A DNA stretch of 64,000 bases from Calothrix sp. PCC 7716 (GTDB lineage Bacteria > Cyanobacteriota > Cyanobacteriia > Cyanobacteriales > Nostocaceae), in NCBI RefSeq assembly GCF_019977735.1, contig NZ_AP025018.1:5088580-5152579 (forward strand). Direction: 5' to 3'. Shown piece by piece: positions 1-8,863 of this stretch. How positions within the stretch are numbered: position 1 is the stretch's first letter; each line of letters starts with the position of its first letter. The position numbers and the translations under genes were made by a program. The notes under the pieces are model-generated. The model did not search any database. It saw only the letters and a program-made list of their open reading frames with translations, and was not told the origin of the DNA.

Positions 1-191
1 TTATCGACCGTGCCCAACGTCAGTGGGACGATAATAGCTATTTTGTCATCGATAATAATGGTGAACTAGACTTTCAATGGTTTGAAACGGCGCCGGAAGT
101 ACCAATATTAGGGAAAATAACGGTTATCGTGCGTGCTAAAAAAGTACTCGACGAGGATTTTAATAAAGACTCCTGGCAAATCGAAGAATAG
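1..191 (+). CDS. C-terminal end of an unidentified protein (5' partial)
   Basis: An open frame runs in from the left edge (codons from base 3) to a TAG at 189-191, giving about 62 residues that end in SWQIEE. The fragment is acidic with alternating hydrophobic residues, and contains FVIDNNGELDFQWFE and GKITVIVRAKK, which look like beta strands. I do not recognise the family. The frame holds one GGCGCC word, as real genes here usually do. A hairpin of the GGGCAAGGATGCCC family follows nine bases after the stop, the usual place for that repeat. Function unknown; the N-terminus lies outside the window. Confidence 0.6.
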   Translation, partial: IDRAQRQWDDNSYFVIDNNGELDFQWFETAPEVPILGKITVIVRAKKVLDEDFNKDSWQIEE

Positions 192-199
192 ATTTGATG

Positions 200-227
200 A
201 TGGGACGGGCAAGGATGCCCATCCCAC
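200..227. repeat. GGGCA palindrome, family 1, copy 1
   Basis: Imperfect palindrome with core CGGGCAAGGATGCCC flanked by TGGGA and TCCCA. It lies just after the stop of the gene ending at 191. Ten related copies occur later in the window, mostly at 3' ends of genes. Confidence 0.7.
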
Positions 228-238
228 AAGACAATATT

Positions 239-340
239 GTCATGCTGAGGCACGTTAACGTAAACGAAGTTTTCCCGCAGGGTAGTTTTCCCGAAGGGTA
301 GCATCTAACAACTGTCATGCTGAGGCACGAAGCATCTCAA
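239..340. repeat. Composite inverted repeat, left arm
   Basis: This ~100 bp stretch begins GTCATGCTGAGGCACG, contains CCCGCAGGG and CCCGAAGGG mini-palindromes, and ends with a second GTCATGCTGAGGCACGAAGC unit. It recurs in reverse orientation at 1066-1163 with the subunit order also reversed, so the two form one large inverted repeat around 341-1065. Confidence 0.75.
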
Positions 341-382
341 TATCACTCTATTTTAAAATAAACTTGTAACCGTTCTTCGCAT

Positions 383-631
383 ATGCAAAAACAAGACACA
401 ACTGAAATTAAAAATATCTTGGATTACCTGCCAGAACCTATAAAGCAAGCAATAGAAGAATACTGCAAAGAAACCCAACTTCTCCCTGAATTGGTTATCG
501 AATTAGCTATTGCCCACTTTTTAGATGTAGACTCTGTGACTTTTGGTGATTGCCAAATTGAGTCACCAGGCGTACTCAGGGAACAGAATAAAATCTTGAA
601 GATACAGCTAGCAGCTAAAGATGTTAAATAG
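383..631 (+). CDS. Small hypothetical protein (82 aa)
   Basis: An 82-residue frame opens with ATG and ends in TAA. The product is acidic and mostly helical in appearance (LDYLPEPIKQAIEEYCKE, LVIELAIAHFLD), followed by a less regular tail. No signal peptide, membrane segment or catalytic motif is visible and I do not recognise the family. No good Shine-Dalgarno precedes the ATG, so the start is uncertain. It is the only plausible gene between the two arms of the composite inverted repeat, so it could be cargo of a small element or an ordinary gene flanked by repeat insertions. Confidence 0.45.
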   Translation: MQKQDTTEIKNILDYLPEPIKQAIEEYCKETQLLPELVIELAIAHFLDVDSVTFGDCQIESPGVLREQNKILKIQLAAKDVK

Positions 632-1188
632 ATATTATTCGTAGCCATCTGTTACATCCGTTTGAATCTGTTGCCAAAAAATTAAGTGTATCCAAGCCTG
701 AAACCTTACGGTGTAATCCGAAGTTTTTTCGGAAGCTTGAAACTTGTGTAGCGAGTAATATCAAGTTAGTGACGGTAGAAAATTCTCAAATTCATAAAAT
801 AGTTAAAATCTTTCAAAAGCTACCATAGTATGTATTTAACGCATGGCATATTTTAACGTTATTTTTAATGAAAACAATTGATGTAACTCATCTTTCAGGG
901 ACTATACGTTAAAACAAATTTGGTTGCGGAAGGTTTGATTCCAGAATTATTGAATAAGTCGAGAATCTGAACTCAAAAACTATTCTCTCTGTGGACTCTG
1001 TGTCTCTGTGGTAAATACTAAAAAGAGTTATAACTTGACTTCTAAACAAGCATTAAAATCTTTTAAGATGCTTCGTTCCTCAGCATGACAAATTGAGATG
1101 CTACCCTTCGGGAAAACTACCCTGCGGGAAAACTTCGTTTACGTTAACGTTCCTCAGCATGACATATAATAGAGTATAGGATAAGTTT
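632..1188. other. Non-coding stretch with repeats
   Basis: No convincing gene is seen on either strand. The stretch holds a piece resembling the TTACATCCGTTT repeat (about 651-680) found again near 57750, a CTCTGTGTCTCTGTGG piece near 990, and the right arm of the composite inverted repeat at 1066-1163. Confidence 0.6.
1066..1163. repeat. Composite inverted repeat, right arm
   Basis: This is the reverse complement of 239-340, with the short subunit first and the long one (CTACCCTTCGGGAAAACTAC and onward) second. Mismatches are few. It ends 25 bp from the 3' end of the glycosyltransferase gene. Confidence 0.75.
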
Positions 1189-2820
1189 TTAATTTCTACA
1201 TCGGTAAAGTTGGTAAGGAATACCAATGCGGTAATATTGCTTCTCATCTTTATTGCAACCCAATTGCGAAGAAACATTTATTTGTTGAGGAAAATCGCGT
1301 TTTCGCAAACCCGAAGCAACAACCCATAAATTTAAAGGCGCCTTCTGGGTTGGTAACTGTGCTAATTTATTTATAACTGCTTGAAAATTAGGTTTTTTAT
1401 CAAAGAAGGCTAAATTGTATGGTGTTAAAGAATTACTTGTGATTTGTTGTAATGCCAACCCAAAGCTTAATCCTAAAGCGACATCTTGATAATCACTGTA
1501 TCCGACCACTACCATTAATGGAACCGAAGGTTCTTGGTTAAAGTTACGCGCGACTAGTTCCGGTTGGAAAGGTTTTTGAAAAACCAAGTTGAAGTTTAAG
1601 AATATACAGCTAACAATACCAACAACTAAAACACTAAGAAACGCTTTACCCCTCCTCAGTAAACTCACAGCGAGTAAAGCGCAAAAGCCAGGATAATATA
1701 CAAAGTTATAACGCGGTACGACGGTAATATCTTTCTGAGTTAAATAAATAATGGCAAAAAATTCTAAGACTACGCAAGCAGTAAAACCCAATAGTGTTAG
1801 GGTAGAAAGTTGAGTGTCGGGATTTTTTATAAGTTGTTTTAACCCTTTTATTGCTTCACGAATAAACCATACTCCGCAAAACAGCATAAAAATAGCACTA
1901 ATAGCAGCGTTGACTATTGGTTGTTGTTCTACAGGAAAGGCAATTAGCATTAATACCCAGTTAATTATAGTTTGGTATAAGGGCGCCACGTGTTGAGGCG
2001 CCTCTAACCAACCAGTTTCGGAACGTTTGGAGTGATGTAGCATTACCATCAACCAAGGAACAAAACTAACTGCAATACCTGTGATAGACAAAGTTAATGC
2101 CAACCAGATTTGACGGCGCCTGACTTTTTGCCATATTAATAGTGAAACTAACGTAGCTATTTGAGCGACTAAAGCCAGAATACAAAAGTAATGCACGTAG
2201 AGACTAATACTATTGACTATTGCCCAACAGCCCCATACCCAAACGCGAATTCTTTGATGACGAAAAATATCCTGCTGAATTTTAACTAGAAAGAGCAGCG
2301 CTAAACTAATTAACAGCATTGGCAAAGTATAATGTCGCGCTTCTTGAGAAAGGTAGACAGCAAACGGAGAAACAGACATACAAGCTGCTGCTGCTAACCC
2401 AGCTTGAGGTGAAAACGCAATTCGGTTTACCCAATAAATTACAATAACTGTCGCTACGCCAAATAAAACTGGTAGAAATCGCAATTCAGCTATCCAATTT
2501 TTTAATGGTTGCCACCACCCCAACCAAGTGTACATAGTGCAGAAAAATAATGGGGGGTGTGTAGATTGCGAAGCGAGATTGGCAGCAATATCATGACAGG
2601 TTTTTCCTGATTGATAGCTAAAAATCTCTGTTAAGTTTGTTAATGGAAATACCTGATCGAGAGGTAAATCTTTGTAATTTTTACCTAAACTAAAGATAGC
2701 GGTGATTACTTCATCCATCCATAGCGGTTTAAAATCTAAATTCCAAAACCGCAGGAAGGCGCCGACTGAAATAATCCCTAGTAAAATTTGGTAATGTAAA
2801 TAAACTTTCTGTTTTTTCAT
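1189..2820 (-). CDS. GT39/ArnT-like integral membrane glycosyltransferase
   Basis: A 543-residue polytopic protein with roughly ten hydrophobic helices. Near the N-terminus, KPLWMDEVITA carries the Asp-Glu pair (residues 36-37) typical of the first extracytoplasmic loop of GT-C enzymes in the PMT/ArnT family, which transfer sugars from lipid-phosphate carriers. SQEARHYTLP around residue 160 matches the conserved loop seen in cyanobacterial members. The C-terminal ~120 residues are hydrophilic and probably periplasmic. Acceptor and sugar cannot be told from sequence. The gene is divergent from the helicase gene, with 65 bp between the two starts. Confidence 0.75.
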   Translation of the reverse strand: MKKQKVYLHYQILLGIISVGAFLRFWNLDFKPLWMDEVITAIFSLGKNYKDLPLDQVFPLTNLTEIFSYQSGKTCHDIAANLASQSTHPPLFFCTMYTWLGWWQPLKNWIAELRFLPVLFGVATVIVIYWVNRIAFSPQAGLAAAACMSVSPFAVYLSQEARHYTLPMLLISLALLFLVKIQQDIFRHQRIRVWVWGCWAIVNSISLYVHYFCILALVAQIATLVSLLIWQKVRRRQIWLALTLSITGIAVSFVPWLMVMLHHSKRSETGWLEAPQHVAPLYQTIINWVLMLIAFPVEQQPIVNAAISAIFMLFCGVWFIREAIKGLKQLIKNPDTQLSTLTLLGFTACVVLEFFAIIYLTQKDITVVPRYNFVYYPGFCALLAVSLLRRGKAFLSVLVVGIVSCIFLNFNLVFQKPFQPELVARNFNQEPSVPLMVVVGYSDYQDVALGLSFGLALQQITSNSLTPYNLAFFDKKPNFQAVINKLAQLPTQKAPLNLWVVASGLRKRDFPQQINVSSQLGCNKDEKQYYRIGIPYQLYRCRN

Positions 2821-2885
2821 TCAGCTTAATTACCAACGCTCAAGCATAAATTAATTAATAATCTAAAATTCCAAATTTTTTTATT

Positions 2886-5267
2886 ATGTCAGACGCTTAT
2901 ATTACCAATTCCCTGCCGCTAGATACATCCTCACTTAGAAATGCAGCAATTAACAGCATTCGTAATGGTTTGCGTCTGGGGCAGCAGCAAATGGCGGATT
3001 GGACATCTGGGAAACTCGCGGTTTCTGCGGTTCCTGGCGCCGGGAAGTCAACCGGTATGGCAGCAGCAGCAGCTATTGCGATTGCGCGTCAGTATGAACA
3101 GTCAGCCAACAGTCTTCGCAATACTCGGCGCCAATTAATTGTCGTTACATTTACTCGTTCTGCTGCTGCAAATATTAAAATCAAAATTCGTAACTACCTG
3201 CGTGACCAATTATCTTTACCTCAAACTGGGTTTGTTGTCAATACACTGCATGGATTAGCGTTAAATATAGCCAGTCGTCACCCCGAACTTTCTAATTTAC
3301 AGCTTAACGAAGTAACTTTAATTACTCCTAACCAAAGTCATCGTCTCATTCGTAACGCCGTTGAACAATGGATTGCATATAATCCAGGACGTTACATGCG
3401 GTTACTAGAAGGTGTCCAATTTGACGGCGAAGAAACTGAAAGATTGCGGCGCCAGTCTGTATTACGAACCGAAGTATTACCCGAATTAGCAACGACAGTA
3501 ATTCACGAAGCCAAAAGTTCTGGCATATCTATAGAGAACCTGCAAAACATGAGCAGGTATATAGACGATGAATACAGAATATTAAACGTTGCCGCTGGGT
3601 TATATGAACAGTACGAAAATTTAATGAAAGCGCGCGACTTTATCGACTACGACGACATGATTTTAGCAGCATTGCGAGTTTTAGATGACCCTCATGCACG
3701 ACGTATCGAACAAGGTCAAGTATTTGCAGTATTTGAAGACGAAGCGCAAGACTCAAGTCCTTTACAAACGCGACTTTTAGAAATTCTCGCCACAGAACCG
3801 CATTCTGGACAAGTTAATTTAATTCGAGTTGGCGACCCAAATCAAGCAATAAACTCAACCTTTACTCCTGCAGACCCTATATACTTCCGCGAATTTTGTG
3901 AAGAGTGCGATGGTGCCAATCAACTCGCCACAATGGACCGTGCCGGACGCAGTAGCCGTATTATTATCGAAGCCGCCAACTTTACACTAAATTGGGTCAA
4001 CAGTTTCTACGGAGCAAAAGCAAATCCCACTTCTTCCACTCAGCACTCAGCACTCAGCACTCATAACTTTCCCAGTCCTTTCCGTCCACAAATGATTTGT
4101 ACTGTTGACCCAGATGACCCACAAGCAGATGCAAACCCTCCTCATGTGGGACGTGGACTAGAAATTTGCACTCCGCGCGATATTCATCACACTGTTGAAT
4201 TATTAAGTAAACGTATTGTTGAGCTTTTTACTCCAGACCCAACTAAAACGCGCGCTGCGATTTTAGTACGCGAAAACCGTCAAGGTAAATGGCTCGCTGA
4301 AGCACTTGCCCAGGTATGTAAAGACAACAATATAGTTTTGTATGATGCAGGCGAACGAGATAGACACTCACACGTTCCTGCTGAAATTTTAGCGCTACTA
4401 CAATTTTGTGACCGTCCTCACTCTCCTGATTTTCTCAAAGCTGCTCTTGATGTTTTGGTAAAAAGACAATTAGTCCCAACCCAAGACCTTAATACTCTTG
4501 CCGCACAACCAGAAGACTTTTTATATCCAGGACCATTGGCGCCCGAACAATCTGAACCCGTGCAAAAAGCTGCGCGTTTATGTCGAAGTTTACTTCAAGC
4601 AAAGCTAGCACTACCGTTGTATCAATTAATTTCTTTTATTGCCTTAGCACTCAACTACGACCAAGCCGAACTAGCAACTGCCGATAAACTTTCTGAACGG
4701 CTAACACAGCAGATGGCTAGCACTAATTCAATGGGTTCAATGTTGGGCTTTCTAAGTGAAATTGTTAGTTCAGAACGTTTTGAATCCGTCGAAACCGAAG
4801 ACGTTGAAGCGCGCTACACCCGTGCAGGACAACTGACTATTATTACCATGCATAAAGCCAAAGGGCTAGATTGGGATTATGTATTTCTACCGTTTCTACA
4901 CGAAAACTTGATACCAGGAAAATTTTGGATACCACCACAAGGACAATTCTTGGGTAACTATACACTTTCTGAAGTCGCACGCGCGCAAATTCGTGCAGCA
5001 CTCCACGGAGAAAAAGACATTCCCAGCGTTACCGAAGCTTGGGAACAATCAAAATATCTCAAAACTGCCGAAGAATACCGTTTACTATATGTCGCAATGA
5101 CGCGCGCAAAGCGTTTACTGTGGATGTCCGCTGCCAAAAAGGCGCCCTTTACTTGGAGTAAACCCGAAAATCTACAAGACCAAAATCCATGTCCCGCATT
5201 TAATGCATTAAGGCGCCAGTTCCCTCAAAGTATTGTAGACCAAGCAGTTTCCACCAAATCTATGTAG
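2886..5267 (+). CDS. UvrD/Rep-family ATP-dependent DNA helicase
   Basis: A 793-residue superfamily 1 helicase. Walker A is VPGAGKST (about 49-56), motif II is FEDEAQD (about 284-290), motif III is RVGDPNQAI, motif V is TMHKAKGLDWDYVFLP near 660, and motif VI is YVAMTRAKR near 740. This set fits 3'-5' UvrD/Rep/PcrA helicases in repair or replication restart; it lacks a visible nuclease domain. Residues about 384-392 (STQHSALST) are encoded by a heptamer repeat (CAGCACT) inserted in frame between motifs III and IV, so this is probably a tolerated surface loop. A family 1 palindrome starts at the stop codon. Confidence 0.85.
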   Translation: MSDAYITNSLPLDTSSLRNAAINSIRNGLRLGQQQMADWTSGKLAVSAVPGAGKSTGMAAAAAIAIARQYEQSANSLRNTRRQLIVVTFTRSAAANIKIKIRNYLRDQLSLPQTGFVVNTLHGLALNIASRHPELSNLQLNEVTLITPNQSHRLIRNAVEQWIAYNPGRYMRLLEGVQFDGEETERLRRQSVLRTEVLPELATTVIHEAKSSGISIENLQNMSRYIDDEYRILNVAAGLYEQYENLMKARDFIDYDDMILAALRVLDDPHARRIEQGQVFAVFEDEAQDSSPLQTRLLEILATEPHSGQVNLIRVGDPNQAINSTFTPADPIYFREFCEECDGANQLATMDRAGRSSRIIIEAANFTLNWVNSFYGAKANPTSSTQHSALSTHNFPSPFRPQMICTVDPDDPQADANPPHVGRGLEICTPRDIHHTVELLSKRIVELFTPDPTKTRAAILVRENRQGKWLAEALAQVCKDNNIVLYDAGERDRHSHVPAEILALLQFCDRPHSPDFLKAALDVLVKRQLVPTQDLNTLAAQPEDFLYPGPLAPEQSEPVQKAARLCRSLLQAKLALPLYQLISFIALALNYDQAELATADKLSERLTQQMASTNSMGSMLGFLSEIVSSERFESVETEDVEARYTRAGQLTIITMHKAKGLDWDYVFLPFLHENLIPGKFWIPPQGQFLGNYTLSEVARAQIRAALHGEKDIPSVTEAWEQSKYLKTAEEYRLLYVAMTRAKRLLWMSAAKKAPFTWSKPENLQDQNPCPAFNALRRQFPQSIVDQAVSTKSM
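4037..4063. repeat. STRR heptamer (CAGCACT)n inside helicase gene
   Basis: Nearly four copies of the CAGCACT heptamer lie in the helicase reading frame and add the peptide STQHSALST without breaking the frame. The same heptamer forms the long intergenic array at 9061-9105. Confidence 0.85.
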
Positions 5268-5294
5268 TGGCACAGGCATCCCTGCCTGTGCCAC
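5267..5294. repeat. GGGCA palindrome, family 1, copy 2
   Basis: Near-perfect palindrome GTGGCACAGGCATCCCTGCC and complement, overlapping the last base of the helicase stop codon and ending two bases before the convergent kinase gene. It may serve both genes as a 3' hairpin, though it has no T-tract. Confidence 0.75.
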
Positions 5295-5296
5295 AA

Positions 5297-6892
5297 TTAA
5301 GTTTTGAGTAGCTTGGTAATAGCGTTTACTAGTTCTTCTGGGTCGATGGGTTTTGCTAGGTGTAGCTGAAAACCTGCTGCTTTGGCTTTTTCTTCATCAG
5401 AGTCGCTAGCGTATGCTGTTAATGCTATTGCAGGAATTTGATTACATTTATATTCTGATTGAAATGGCGCCATTTCTCGAATTTGACGAATTAGTTTATA
5501 ACCGTCGGCTTGTGGCATAGCAATGTCACTTAATAATAAATCTGGCTGTACTTGCTCAATAATACTTAATACTTCGGTAACAGAAGATGCAACGGTGACA
5601 GTGGCGCCCATGAGTTCGAGTATTAATTGTAATAACTCGCGTGTATCTGCTTCGTCATCCACAATTAGTATCTTGACTCCTAATAGTGAGGTTGAAAAAT
5701 TACTCGCAGTCGAAATATTAGATTCAGAAAATACTTGCTCCACTTGGTAAGCTGGAAGCATGACTGTGAATGTGGCTCCTTGCCCTTCTCCAGCACTGTA
5801 CACTTGTACTGTACCATGATGCAGTTCGACTAGCTGACGGACTATTGCTAAACCAAGTCCTAAACCACCAGATTTTCTAGTTGTACTGTCATCAGCTTGA
5901 CGAAAGAAATCAAAAACATATGGTAGAAAGTCAGGTGTTATACCTTTACCTGTGTCGCTAACTGTAATTTGAATTTGAGAATTAAGTCGCTCTAATCTAA
6001 TTGAAACTTTTCCTCCCGTCGGAGTAAATTTTATCGCATTAGAAAGTAAATTACCTAAAATTTGCTGAATTCTATTTGCATCACCCCAAACAAAGTTAAA
6101 TGGTGTACTAATATTATTAACGTAATCTATATATATATTCTTTGTTTGTGCTGCTAGTTCCATTGTTTGTATAGCGGATATAATCATTGATGACATATCA
6201 ACAGCAGCAAAGTTTAAATTAATCTTACCGCGTAAAATTCTTGATACATCGAGTAAATCATCTATTAGCTGCGTCTGCAATTTGACGTTCCGTTCTATTG
6301 TATCCAAAGCCCGTGCTTCGGTTGCAGCATCCAATTTGCCACTTTTAAGTAACTTTGTCCATCCTAATATCGGGTTGAGGGGAGAACGAATTTCGTGGGA
6401 AAGAACGGCAAGAAACTGGTCTTTGAGTAAATTCGCTGTTTCTGCTTCGGTTCTTGCTTGGACTTCCCGCATTAACAACTCTTCACGTTCAACTTCGGCA
6501 GCTTTTTGGGCACTAATATCTTGTACAGTTCCTAACATCCGAACTGGTTTGCCATCAGTGTCATATAATGTACGACCACGCGCTTCAATCCAATGAATGC
6601 TACCATCAAGCCAAATAACTCGGTATTGTGTATTGTAATCTTTCTGATTTAATATGGCGCTTTGCGCTGTTTCTAAAACCCGTTCTCGATCTTCTGGATG
6701 TACATTTTCTAGAAAAGTTTTTTCACTTACATCCATACTGTCGAGCGTAAAGCCCAATATGTGCTTACACTGATTTGAGCAGAACGCCATACCCGTCTGT
6801 AAATGAAAGTCCCACATTCCTATAGCTGTAACTTCCAGAACAAGTTCCAGACGTGCTTGGTTATTCACATCAATATCAATAAGGTCACACAT
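5297..6892 (-). CDS. PAS hybrid sensor histidine kinase with receiver domain
   Basis: A 531-residue soluble kinase. An N-terminal PAS/PAC sensor (about 12-130; GMWDFHLQTG, then the PAC-like RMLGTVQDIS) is followed by a HisKA H-box, LSHEIRSPLNP (His166), an N-box NRIQQILGNLLSNAIKF, G-boxes DTGKGI and GGLGLGLAI, and a C-terminal receiver domain with phospho-acceptor Asp456 in LLSDIAMPQADG and the conserved lysine in LAKPID. No membrane segment is seen, so the signal is cytoplasmic. The layout implies internal His-to-Asp transfer and a downstream partner not evident nearby. It converges with the helicase gene. Confidence 0.85.
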   Translation of the reverse strand: MCDLIDIDVNNQARLELVLEVTAIGMWDFHLQTGMAFCSNQCKHILGFTLDSMDVSEKTFLENVHPEDRERVLETAQSAILNQKDYNTQYRVIWLDGSIHWIEARGRTLYDTDGKPVRMLGTVQDISAQKAAEVEREELLMREVQARTEAETANLLKDQFLAVLSHEIRSPLNPILGWTKLLKSGKLDAATEARALDTIERNVKLQTQLIDDLLDVSRILRGKINLNFAAVDMSSMIISAIQTMELAAQTKNIYIDYVNNISTPFNFVWGDANRIQQILGNLLSNAIKFTPTGGKVSIRLERLNSQIQITVSDTGKGITPDFLPYVFDFFRQADDSTTRKSGGLGLGLAIVRQLVELHHGTVQVYSAGEGQGATFTVMLPAYQVEQVFSESNISTASNFSTSLLGVKILIVDDEADTRELLQLILELMGATVTVASSVTEVLSIIEQVQPDLLLSDIAMPQADGYKLIRQIREMAPFQSEYKCNQIPAIALTAYASDSDEEKAKAAGFQLHLAKPIDPEELVNAITKLLKT

Positions 6893-7358
6893 TTCTTATA
6901 GAGGGAAGTATAAGTTTTCAACCGAATCCTGAATGAGTAAAAAGTTACATAGTATGTAAGTTGTTACTTAAATAGCAATTCGGTCAACTCTAAATACCTC
7001 TGCTTTATAACAGCAGTCATAGTTGAGCGATTGGCACTTTTGTTTGCAATAACCATAGCTAGTAGAAGTTTTGCAAAGTCATAAAGCGTTGCTTGGGTAC
7101 TTTCACTAACAATGACCCCAAAATAAGAAATATTAGTGAATTAGCCTTAACATTGCTCACAATAATTTACCTTATTTTTAGATCAGATAAAATATAAATC
7201 AATTTTTGTTATGAAATTTTTACTTTTGAACACAATGACCTGTTAGGGATGATACAGAGAGATTTTACAAATCCAGAGAAACCAGGTTTCTTGAGATTAT
7301 GCGGTAAAATCGACAAAATCGTAGTAACATATTAGATTGTGTCGTTTTAAAGCCAATT
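6893..7358. other. Intergenic region upstream of rpmI
   Basis: 466 bp between the divergent kinase and ribosomal protein genes. No gene is seen. It should hold both promoters, but none stands out clearly. An AGAAACC palindrome lies at 7275-7292. Confidence 0.5.
7275..7292. repeat. AGAAACC palindrome, family 2
   Basis: AGAAACCAGGTTTCT palindrome in the rpmI leader region, about 70 bp before the start codon. Related copies occur near 35771, 38924, 45307 and 56620. Confidence 0.65.
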
Positions 7359-7556
7359 ATGCCTAAGCTAAAGACCAGAAAAGCTGCGGCGAAACGGTTC
7401 CGCGCAACAGGAAGCGGTAAAATCGTCCGTCGTAAAGCTTTCAAAAACCACCTTCTCGAACACAAATCCTCGAAGAAGAAGCGTAACCTGTCCAAAATGC
7501 CAGTTGTGGATGAGCGCGATGCTGAAAACGTGCGTATGATGTTGCCTTATTTGTAA
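7359..7556 (+). CDS. rpmI: 50S ribosomal protein L35
   Basis: A 65-residue, very basic protein beginning [14 protein letters not shown], the standard N-terminus of bacterial L35, followed by [20 protein letters not shown] and ending with VRMMLPYL. Full length for the family. L35 is a late-assembling component of the large ribosomal subunit. It is followed 43 bp downstream by rplT, the usual partner; infC, which precedes this pair in many bacteria, is not present here. Confidence 0.97.
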   Translation: MPKLKTRKAAAKRFRATGSGKIVRRKAFKNHLLEHKSSKKKRNLSKMPVVDERDAENVRMMLPYL

Positions 7557-7599
7557 ATTCAGATTGTAAATTTTGAAACTCTCAAGGACTATTTAAGTT

Positions 7600-7956
7600 A
7601 TGACACGGGTAAAACGCGGTAATGTCGCGCGCAAACGCCGCAAAAAGATTCTCAAGATAGCTAAGGGTTTTCGCGGTTCACACTCAACGCTGTTTAGAAC
7701 TGCCAACCAACAGGTTATGAAAGCACTTCGCAGTGCATATCGTGACCGCAAAAAGAAAAAGCGTGATTTTCGCCGTTTGTGGATAACGCGCATTAATGCT
7801 GCTGTACGTCAACATGGAATGAGTTACAGCAAGTTTATCGGCGCCCTCAAGAAAGCTAATATCAACCTCAACCGTAAAATGTTGGCGCAAATGGCTGTTC
7901 TTGACCCACAAGGTTTTAGCAAAGTAGCTGAAATTGCGGCAAGTCAAGCATCATAA
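7600..7956 (+). CDS. rplT: 50S ribosomal protein L20
   Basis: A 118-residue basic protein beginning [19 protein letters not shown], with [20 protein letters not shown] and [19 protein letters not shown], all diagnostic of L20. L20 binds 23S rRNA early in assembly of the 50S subunit. The N-terminal ~60 residues form the long basic extension and the rest the globular domain. It is co-oriented with rpmI and probably co-transcribed. The stretch after the stop contains AAAGGTAAAGGTAAAAG, a purine-rich repeat complementary to the TTTTGCC heptamers in the next gene. Confidence 0.97.
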   Translation: MTRVKRGNVARKRRKKILKIAKGFRGSHSTLFRTANQQVMKALRSAYRDRKKKKRDFRRLWITRINAAVRQHGMSYSKFIGALKKANINLNRKMLAQMAVLDPQGFSKVAEIAASQAS

Positions 7957-8068
7957 AAGGTAGAAGGACAAAGGTAAAGGTAAAAGACTACCAACAAGGT
8001 TTGCTTATTCAAGCTATGATTAATCGGCATAGTTCAGATGCACCTTGTATTTTGATTAAAATGCGATT

Positions 8069-8863
8069 ATGAAAATGCGGTTTATAGTAATCATATTTTT
8101 TACTTTTGCCTTTTGCCTTTTACCTTGTACAAAACCTTGTGGCGCCGCCCAACTCGAAGAAATTCAGCAACGCGGTTATATTAGAATTGCCGTTAAAGAC
8201 AACCTTCCCCCGTTGGCATTTCGTGATCAAAGTGGTAATTTACAAGGTTTAGAAATAGATTTAGCGCAACGTTTAGCAAAAGACTTACTTGGCGCCAGTA
8301 AAGCTTTTAAGTTAAGACCAGTTCTAAATCGTGACCGTATTTCTCAGGTTTTAGATAATAAAGTAGATATTGCCATTGCTAGAGTCACAGCTACCCCATC
8401 GCGCGCACGTATTGTAAATTTCAGTATTCCTTACTATTTAGACAGCACTGTTTTAGTTACTAAAGACACATCGCTCCAGAATTTAGATGACTTTAAACAG
8501 CGAAAAATAGGCGTTTTAGCAGGCTCAAGTACAATTGCTCGAATAAAATATTTTATACCTAACGCCGACTTAGTTGGCGTAAATTCCTATATTGAGGCTC
8601 AAAACCTACTAGAAGCGAATAAAATAGAAGCTTTCGGCGCCGATGCAACAGTTCTTAGCGGTTGGGTGCGACAATATCCCCAATATCGACTATTGAACGT
8701 TAGACTCTCCACAGAACCATTATGTGTAGTTATTGCCAAAGGTTTACAAAACGATAAACTTAGGCGCCAAATTGACATATTAATCGCAAGCTATCAAGAA
8801 ACAGGATGGTTAACTGAACGCATCAAGTACTGGGGAATTCCACCTTCCAAAGTGCTGAGTTGA
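8069..8863 (+). CDS. Periplasmic solute-binding protein, SBP_bac_3 type
   Basis: A 264-residue exported protein. Residues 1-27 form a signal peptide ending near CGAAQ; the mature part starts LEEIQQRGYIRIAVKDNLPP and continues LAFRDQSGNLQGLEIDLAQR, the classic opening of family 3 (polar amino acid) binding proteins. KKVD-like DNKVDIAIARVTATPSR and IGVLAGSS are also typical. The hydrophobic core of the signal peptide is encoded by TTTTGCC heptamers (8104-8124), and the last codons and stop (KVLS*) come from the STRR array that follows. No transporter permease or ATPase gene adjoins, so it may serve a distant ABC system or act as a sensor subunit. The ligand is not predictable. Confidence 0.8.
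   Translation: MKMRFIVIIFFTFAFCLLPCTKPCGAAQLEEIQQRGYIRIAVKDNLPPLAFRDQSGNLQGLEIDLAQRLAKDLLGASKAFKLRPVLNRDRISQVLDNKVDIAIARVTATPSRARIVNFSIPYYLDSTVLVTKDTSLQNLDDFKQRKIGVLAGSSTIARIKYFIPNADLVGVNSYIEAQNLLEANKIEAFGADATVLSGWVRQYPQYRLLNVRLSTEPLCVVIAKGLQNDKLRRQIDILIASYQETGWLTERIKYWGIPPSKVLS
8104..8124. repeat. STRR heptamer TTTTGCC x3 in signal-peptide codons
   Basis: Three heptamers (TTTTGCC, TTTTGCC, TTTTACC) lie in the signal-peptide coding region of the solute-binding protein and encode about FAFCLLP. A purine-rich counterpart lies upstream near 7968-7990. Confidence 0.7.

Noticed and set aside
74-304. Minus-strand 76-codon ORF
   Set aside because: It overlaps the partial gene at the left edge, a palindrome and the inverted repeat arm, and has no protein-like features.
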